Shown here: positions 59,639 to 64,000 of the stretch, piece by piece
How positions within the stretch are numbered: the stretch's first letter is position 1
Layout: every line of letters starts with the position of its first letter
NCBI RefSeq assembly: GCF_002105155.1
Contig: NW_019028996.1
Span: forward strand, 248,001-312,000
Direction of reading: 5' to 3'
DNA length: 64,000 bases
Origin: Lobosporangium transversale
Taxonomy: Eukaryota > Mortierellomycota > Mortierellomycetes > Mortierellales > Mortierellaceae
The notes under the pieces: model-generated
The model's database searches: none
What the model was told of the DNA's origin: nothing
What the model saw: the letters and a program-made list of their open reading frames with translations, nothing else
Made by a program: the position numbers and the translations under genes

Positions 59639-59651
59639 ATTTATTCCGGAT
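59639..59651. repeat. Target-site duplication, copy 1 (13 bp)
   Basis: ATTTATTCCGGAT, repeated exactly at 60309-60321. The two copies enclose the SINE. Confidence 0.75.
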
Positions 59652-60308
59652 TTTTTTTTTTTTTCCTGTTAACAAGAACCCACAGAGGTGAGGAATTTTA
59701 TTTCATAATCTCGCTCTAAAGTAATGATATCGCCCTCAACTATGAAACAAGCGAAACTCTCAAAGTTCGCACGGGATGGCTGTGAAGAGCCAATTCGTAT
59801 CCATGTTTTTCTCTACCAATGTACACCGTGATCGGTACTCGAAGTCCATCCTTCCGATGTGGCCTGTTGCGCCCGTGAAAAGCCGCGGAGGCTGGCGTGC
59901 CGACTCTAGCTAAGGACGACTTTTAATTTTTTCTATTCGATCAAATCCACTGGCATGTGGACCCAAATCTTGCGGAATTGGTCTGAAATTTCTACTTTGG
60001 ACTCCGTCAAACTTTGTGATCATCGCTGTCCTAGTCAAGTGGGTGGATGGGGGATGTGCTGCCAGATGTACCGCTGGTTCGGCTGGGGGGTGGAATATAT
60101 ACCTAAGACATGTGGCCAGCCAGGCGACTTAGGGTAGTGTACCCACGATCTTAGCCTTAGCGGAGAACACTAGGCTGTCTCGGAGAGAAAGTATAAAAAC
60201 TCAAGCAAATCCCTGACCTGGCACATGTTTTGCTTCACTTTATGTGCCTTAACCAGGACTCGAACCCGGCCCCTGGGCTAGACAGGAGGGTGCCCTGACG
60301 ATATTTAC
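59652..60308 (-). mobile_element. tRNA-derived SINE, 657 bp, with poly(A) tail and 13-bp target-site duplication
   Basis: Read on the minus strand, the element starts at 60308 with a tRNA-like head: GGTTCGAGTCC (plus 60256-60266) is a perfect RNA polymerase III box B, in a CCGGG-loop-CCTGG T-arm. A clear box A is absent, so the head is probably 5'-truncated or divergent. It ends at 59652 with 13-14 A on the minus strand. The flanking 13-mers (ATTTATTCCGGAT at 59639-59651 and 60309-60321) are exact direct repeats, as expected for target-primed reverse transcription. There is no protein coding. LINE-encoded machinery must act in trans. The body (about 580 bp) is not recognised. Confidence 0.8.
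60256..60266 (-). promoter_or_regulatory. RNA polymerase III box B
   Basis: GGTTCGAGTCC on the minus strand, matching the GGTTCGANTCC consensus exactly; in the tRNA-like head of the SINE. Confidence 0.8.
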
Positions 60309-60321
60309 ATTTATTCCGGAT
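60309..60321. repeat. Target-site duplication, copy 2 (13 bp)
   Basis: Exact direct repeat of 59639-59651 on the 5' side of the SINE. Confidence 0.75.
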
Positions 60322-60450
60322 GACCCTTGTCGTAAATCTGCTATTTACGTATCCTCTTCTTCATTATTTCCATCATCATTCAGTACTTTTATCATTATTT
60401 CCTTTATCAATCCTAGTATTTAAATCACTTTGGCTTCTTTGCAAAACAGC

Positions 60451-60483
60451 ATCCCTCTTTTCACTTTTGATGCTATTTTGCAG
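60451..60483. repeat. 33-bp direct repeat, copy 1
   Basis: ATCCCTCTTTTCACTTTTGA and 13 further bases ending TTTTGCAG, repeated exactly at 60552-60584. Offset 101 bp. Upstream of tRNA-Ser. Confidence 0.75.
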
Positions 60484-60551
60484 GTGAGCGGCTTTTATTA
60501 TTATTTGTAGTTTTACTAAGTCAAGCTCGTTCTTATCAGTATTTATTAAAG

Positions 60552-60584
60552 ATCCCTCTTTTCACTTTTGATGCTATTTTGCAG
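60552..60584. repeat. 33-bp direct repeat, copy 2
   Basis: Exact copy of 60451-60483. Spacer of 68 bp starts GTGAGC. A further imperfect repeat, TTTGGCACTT[TC]GTCCA, occurs at about 60651 and 60682. Confidence 0.75.
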
Positions 60585-60773
60585 CATTCTCCAGGACTAT
60601 CATTGTTGATTTATGATCCTTTAGTGATCTATTTGTCAGATTATCCTCCTTTGGCACTTTGTCCATTTATGAATTTATCTTTTGGCACTTCGTCCAATTT
60701 TTTATTATCATTTTGTTCATTTTCTGTCAATCTTTGGGATCATTGACGAATCTTTCCACGTCACCCTCAAGCT

Positions 60774-60854
60774 GTCAACATGGCCGAGCGGTTAAGGCGT
60801 GAGACTCGAAATCTCATGGGATCTCCCGCGCAGGTTCAAATCCTGCTGTTGACG
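60774..60854 (+). tRNA. tRNA-Ser (anticodon CGA)
   Basis: Acceptor stem GTCAACA pairs with TGTTGAC (60847-60853), discriminator G. Box A TGGCCGAGCGG; box B GGTTCAAATCC. The anticodon arm TGAGA-CTCGAAA-TCTCA puts CGA at positions 34-36, reading the UCG serine codon. A long variable arm (type II) follows, as in tRNA-Ser. No intron. A TTTT lies at 60862-60865, a fitting pol III stop. 81 nt. Confidence 0.93.
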
Positions 60855-61309
60855 CATATACTTTTGCTTGAAGCCTTGATGTACTATGCTCTTGACGGTG
60901 GTTACAGTGGATTCGTTAGACAAATTGTCGAGCCATCAGATCCACTGTCCTACGAGAACTTCTCTTATCCTGTGCACAAGACCAGAGGGATGGCCATGGC
61001 AGACCAAGAGCTACATTACAATAAAGTGTTTGGTGGATTTCGGTCAAGCATCGAAGGGTGCTTTGGAGACATGCAATCCACCTTCTCCAAGTTCACACAC
61101 GACGCTCCCATCCGTTTCTCAGACGCAAAGACGTTTGATCTCCAATTCAAGCTTTGTTATCTGCTTATGAACATCAAGGAAGTCGTGTAGATCCATAATA
61201 TTGCTACTCAGACCCACCACACATTCTGGATGCAAGATGTGTTTGACTTTCCAGACAGCAATGAGTATCAGGTTGCTTATGAGAAGCTCCCAGCATCAAA
61301 GTCAAACTA
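60855..61309 (+). pseudogene. Remnant of a DDE_Tnp_4/Harbinger-type transposase, in-frame stop
   Basis: Starting about 30 bp after the tRNA, one frame reads LDGGYSGF, VHKTRGM, GGFRSSIEGCFGDMQSTFSKF, KTFDLQFKLCYLLMNIKEV, then a TAG at 61188-61190, then continues in the same frame (HHTFWMQDVFDFPDSNEY) to TAA at 61308-61310. This is the C-terminal half of a DDE endonuclease domain: the DxGY and the RxxIEGxFGD blocks are typical. The N-terminal half with the first acidic residue is missing. The in-frame stop and truncation show it is dead. The frame reaches back into the tRNA, which is coincidence. Confidence 0.75.
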
Positions 61310-61381
61310 AATCATGGTCGGAGTCTTCTGGAGCTACAAGAGGCATTTTAATCCGTTGCTATTTCACAGCACAACATATTA

Positions 61382-61630
61382 GACACTGTCGATGAGACTA
61401 CGGCAGAGATAGCGCAAGAAGGATACAAGATTGCCAAGACTTTAGACTGTCGTGGAGAGGATGATGACATAGAGCTTCTAGCTCAATGGAAGGGTTTCGA
61501 TGTCACCGAAGCAACATGGGCGACTCCAGCATCCCAACTACAAACAGTGCATCCAAGACTATTGGAGAACCAAAATCAGCTTCTAGAGACGCGCACGCAC
61601 CATGGGCGACTTTCCAAATTCTTTTTATAA
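61382..61630 (+). pseudogene. Chromodomain-like fragment of a mobile element
   Basis: Open stretch of about 82 codons: AQEGYKIAKTLDCRGEDDDIELLAQWKGFDVTEATW matches the chromodomain core (an IL..R pattern, LV.WKG, TWEP-like end). Such modules occur at the C-terminus of transposon proteins and Ty3/gypsy integrases. It has no start codon or domain partner, lies in another frame from the transposase remnant and is bounded by stops. I infer a broken element. Confidence 0.55.
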
Positions 61631-62059
61631 GAAGAAATCCAACGTCGCCCTCATAGAAAGTCATAAAAACAACTTCTGTCTCACTCAATCCACGCCAGGC
61701 AACAACCCTCAATAGATTTCGTGTTTGGATTTCTTTGTATAAGCTTCAAATTGGAGCTTCTACATAGTGATTTTGTTTTCCCTCTATTACTCAAAACTGT
61801 CAAATGCCCACCAGCCTCGGTTTCCTGAGGCCAGTTTTATTCTAACCTCTTTAAAGAGCATTTATCTGACATGTATTTAGTGCCCAAAAAAACTGGGACA
61901 CCGGTGTTCAGATTTTGTGACCAACGAAGTGATAGCTTACACTATTGCTTCAATGATCTTGCTTTATTTTGCTAGACACGAAGTACTGAAGTAAGCCCTC
62001 ATTCTGAGAAATGTAAGAAGTCATGGTAATCAGAGGAAAATTGTAATGGGATAGGGCAC
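61631..62059. other. Intergenic remnant region
   Basis: About 430 bp. At about 61881-61912, GTGCCCAAAAAAACTGGGAC looks like the terminal repeat of a Tc1/mariner-type element; no matching inverted copy was seen. The rest is unassigned. Confidence 0.4.
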
Positions 62060-64000
62060 TTAGACTTCATGCCCACCGACATCAGCTTCAGTATCAACAC
62101 ACTCACTAAAACTAAATTCGTCAACACTTTCTCCATCAATAATTAGTGGGTGGTGCTCTGGTGAAATATATGGTGACGAGATTGGTGATGATGCCAGCGT
62201 GGTTCTAGCATCTAGATGGGGGTGACTACTACAGTACACCCAGCTCATATCAGAATTCTCATTTTCAAGACAGCTGCTATTGACAAGGCTTTGGTATGAA
62301 TTGATTGTTTCAATCATGCATTTCTATAATGTTGTAAAAGCCAAAAGAAACAATTATATATAGTAATGTAGTAGTTGTGATCAAATTGCTATAAATTTAT
62401 AATGTACATCAATGATATACTTACCCTCAGCTGAAGAAGGTGGACAACACCTTGAATATTAGGCCTCATGTTGGTTAGTGAGGTTGGAAGGTCATAGACT
62501 GGATATTCCTTGAAAAGTGACACATATGAATGCGCACCTGAAGGTCTCAGCTCGAATGATTTAAATCCTCGGTCTATAGAATGGTTTTCACATATCAAAA
62601 CCTGGTGATAATAAAAATAATCATGCACCCTAAGCTCACTGACCTCCAGTATATATTCCAAAAAAGCGAGCATGTTCCTCAAAGTCTCGATTCCTGGTAT
62701 CCTGTAGCCTGTGTTTCATAATAGTATACGTTTCACGGAACAGGTCCCATCCTGATTCTTTAAGGAATTTACTAGAGTGAATATCCCAAGTCTTCATCCT
62801 CTCCACTATCATCCAGTCTCTCTTGTCCAAAACATCTCGGATTACCAGATCCATCTTTCGGCCAGTAGGCTTTCTTGATGCTGAGGTGTCTAAATGCAAA
62901 TGTCTTCCTTGATTTTTGCGTATTGCAGACTCCAGTCCAGATTTCTCGCCATCAATTACGAATAAGTTGTCTTGGTCGTCCAATAACTCCATAAGTAGGG
63001 GCCATGCTTTCCGGCCCCAGAAGGCTTCTGACAGATCTTGTATGAGAAATGGGGAGGGGGCTTTGTTATATAACCGACACCTTTGATGGTGAAGTACTTT
63101 AGTTATCAGTGACATTTACTACTGCCATCACCACCGATTTGTAAAAATTAACGTAATTTACCATGTACGAAAGGTATCCAGGATTAACTCGCATGAACCG
63201 CGGTCCTCAGTTGGCATGGGAATTTGGATCACAGGTTGTTTAGCGATCGCTGCTTGACTTAATCTCAGCAGATATTCGAGTGTACTGGGAGGTAGCTCAG
63301 GCAAGTTAAATCGATTTCGACTTGAAATTTCGGTCCATTCCTGCCTTGTAAATAAGTCCTTGGTGACTGGACAATCGAAGTCAATTGTATAGCTACTAAT
63401 CCTAGATGAGAAAGTTGTTAATACCTGATACTATCAATCAATTCAGTAGCTTAAAGAAATAGCAGGTTATATCCATACTTTACGGTTGTGTTTATTGTCA
63501 TACTAGCCTCAAATAAGACTCTTTCAACACATCTTCCAGAAGTAAGCTTCCAAAATCTTGTTTGATCTAAACGTTCGAGACGCTAACAATAATACCATGA
63601 CAAAATAATTAACACGATTGTTAATGTAGTTCTCAACTCTTATACGAGCAATTCTCACAAATAAAATTAACGAATATATACCTCCATTCTTCTTTTTTTC
63701 GCGCTATCAGTGACTGTGGGCTGGGTCGATTCCCCCCTTTTTTTATTCTTAGAATGGGTTTTTGTGCCTGCCTTTTCGGATTGTGTGTGTTCTATTCAAT
63801 TACAACCACATGACATTAGATACCGCTTTGATTCAATAAGAATCAATGCATAAAATGGGTCCGATTGTGAACTTGGATCCTTTTACCTTTCCTTTTTTGT
63901 GCAAGTATGGGTACACTTTGGGCTTTGGATGACTGGGGCGATTGACGTTGATTTTCTCGGAGAGGGGACTGGTGAACAAGAATCGCTGGTGTTGTCTGTC
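62060..64000 (-). CDS. Unrecognised, probably lineage-expanded protein, 5' partial
   Basis: Seven visible exons: 64000-63887 (start outside), 63791-63682, 63582-63479, 63401-63162, 63080-62644, 62573-62425, 62323-62060; all phases close, about 472 residues. The front is basic, Ser/Thr/Lys-rich (SQPTVTDSAKKRR). Then a well-structured body: RLDQTRFWKLTSGRCVERVLF, SYTIDFDCP, DLSEAFWGRKAWPLL, GEKSGLESAIRKNQG, RKMDLVIRD, WMIVERMKTWD, EEHARFFGIYTG, FELRPSGAHSYVSLFKEYPVYDLP. The D..IVERMK part faintly recalls the PD-(D/E)xK nuclease core but the spacing (E-x-x-K) is wrong, so I do not call a nuclease. The tail is acidic. I recognise the pattern as a recurrent family in Mortierella-type fungi from memory only; no function known. 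The exon 4/5 junction restores the sequence TWCRLYNKAPSP. Confidence 0.7.

Noticed and set aside
60780-61190. A 136-codon gene starting at 60780
   Set aside because: The first 25 codons are tRNA-Ser sequence; the rest is the broken transposase.
62644-63115. PD-(D/E)xK nuclease call for the terminal gene
   Set aside because: The acidic residue and lysine are separated by two residues instead of one, and no other nuclease motif was clear.

Overview
The window is eukaryotic nuclear DNA from a fungus, most likely an early-diverging filamentous lineage of the Mortierella type (inference from gene content, many short GT-AG introns, F-box paralogues and an expanded unknown family; no database search was possible). 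Genes lie on both strands, mostly 0.2-1 kb apart. Introns are usually 50-250 bp and often hold A or T runs of 15-32 nt. Splice sites were placed by eye, requiring GT-AG signals, phase continuity and restored family motifs; almost every model closes in frame.

Layout. 1-2276 (+): 3' part of a bacterial-type signal peptide peptidase SppA (S49). 2939-5492 (+): secreted fungalysin (M36). 5803-8307 (+): F-box/WD40 protein. 8357-13384 (-): large DExH RNA helicase with dsRNA-binding domains and a Gly/Asn-rich tail. 14496-17705 (+): F-box protein. 17926-20524 (-): membrane protein with a degenerate kinase domain. 20525-23043: gene-free. 23044-25698 (+): third F-box protein. 25825-27639 (-): endonuclease III (NTH1) with a 32-nt microexon. 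28527-30420 (-): UBLCP1-type phosphatase. 30993-31945 (-): OXLD1-like mitochondrial protein. 32372-33358 (-): Sec66. 33634-34822 (-): Gfo/Idh/MocA oxidoreductase. 35632-36669 (+): Per1/PGAP3. 37476-40424 (+): vacuolar-type amino acid transporter. 40695-42229 (-): UBE2S-like E2 with the LRRL tail. 42425-45329 (-): ATG7. 45944-48683 (+): TET/JBP-like 2-oxoglutarate dioxygenase fold that seems to lack key residues. 51520-53019 (+): SAM methyltransferase. 53863-55766 (+): FAM72-domain protein. 56399-59238 (+): peroxisomal acyl-CoA oxidase with a PTS1-like end.

From about 49 kb on, repeats are interspersed: a near-perfect 332-bp inverted repeat around a 497-bp centre (49079-50239), a minus-strand SINE with poly(A) tail and 13-bp target-site duplications (59639-60321), tRNA-Ser(CGA) (60774-60854), a broken DDE transposase and chromodomain remnant just behind that tRNA, and the 3' part of a seven-exon gene of an unrecognised, probably lineage-expanded family (62060-64000, -).

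The genes are independent housekeeping functions rather than a pathway cluster. Themes are ubiquitin or ubiquitin-like systems (three F-box proteins, UBE2S, ATG7, UBLCP1), protein translocation and processing (Sec66, Per1, SppA, fungalysin) and DNA repair or chromatin-related folds (NTH1, FAM72, TET/JBP-like). No new multi-gene system was found. The strongest items for follow-up are the probable pseudo-dioxygenase, the transmembrane pseudokinase, the palindromic element and the SINE.
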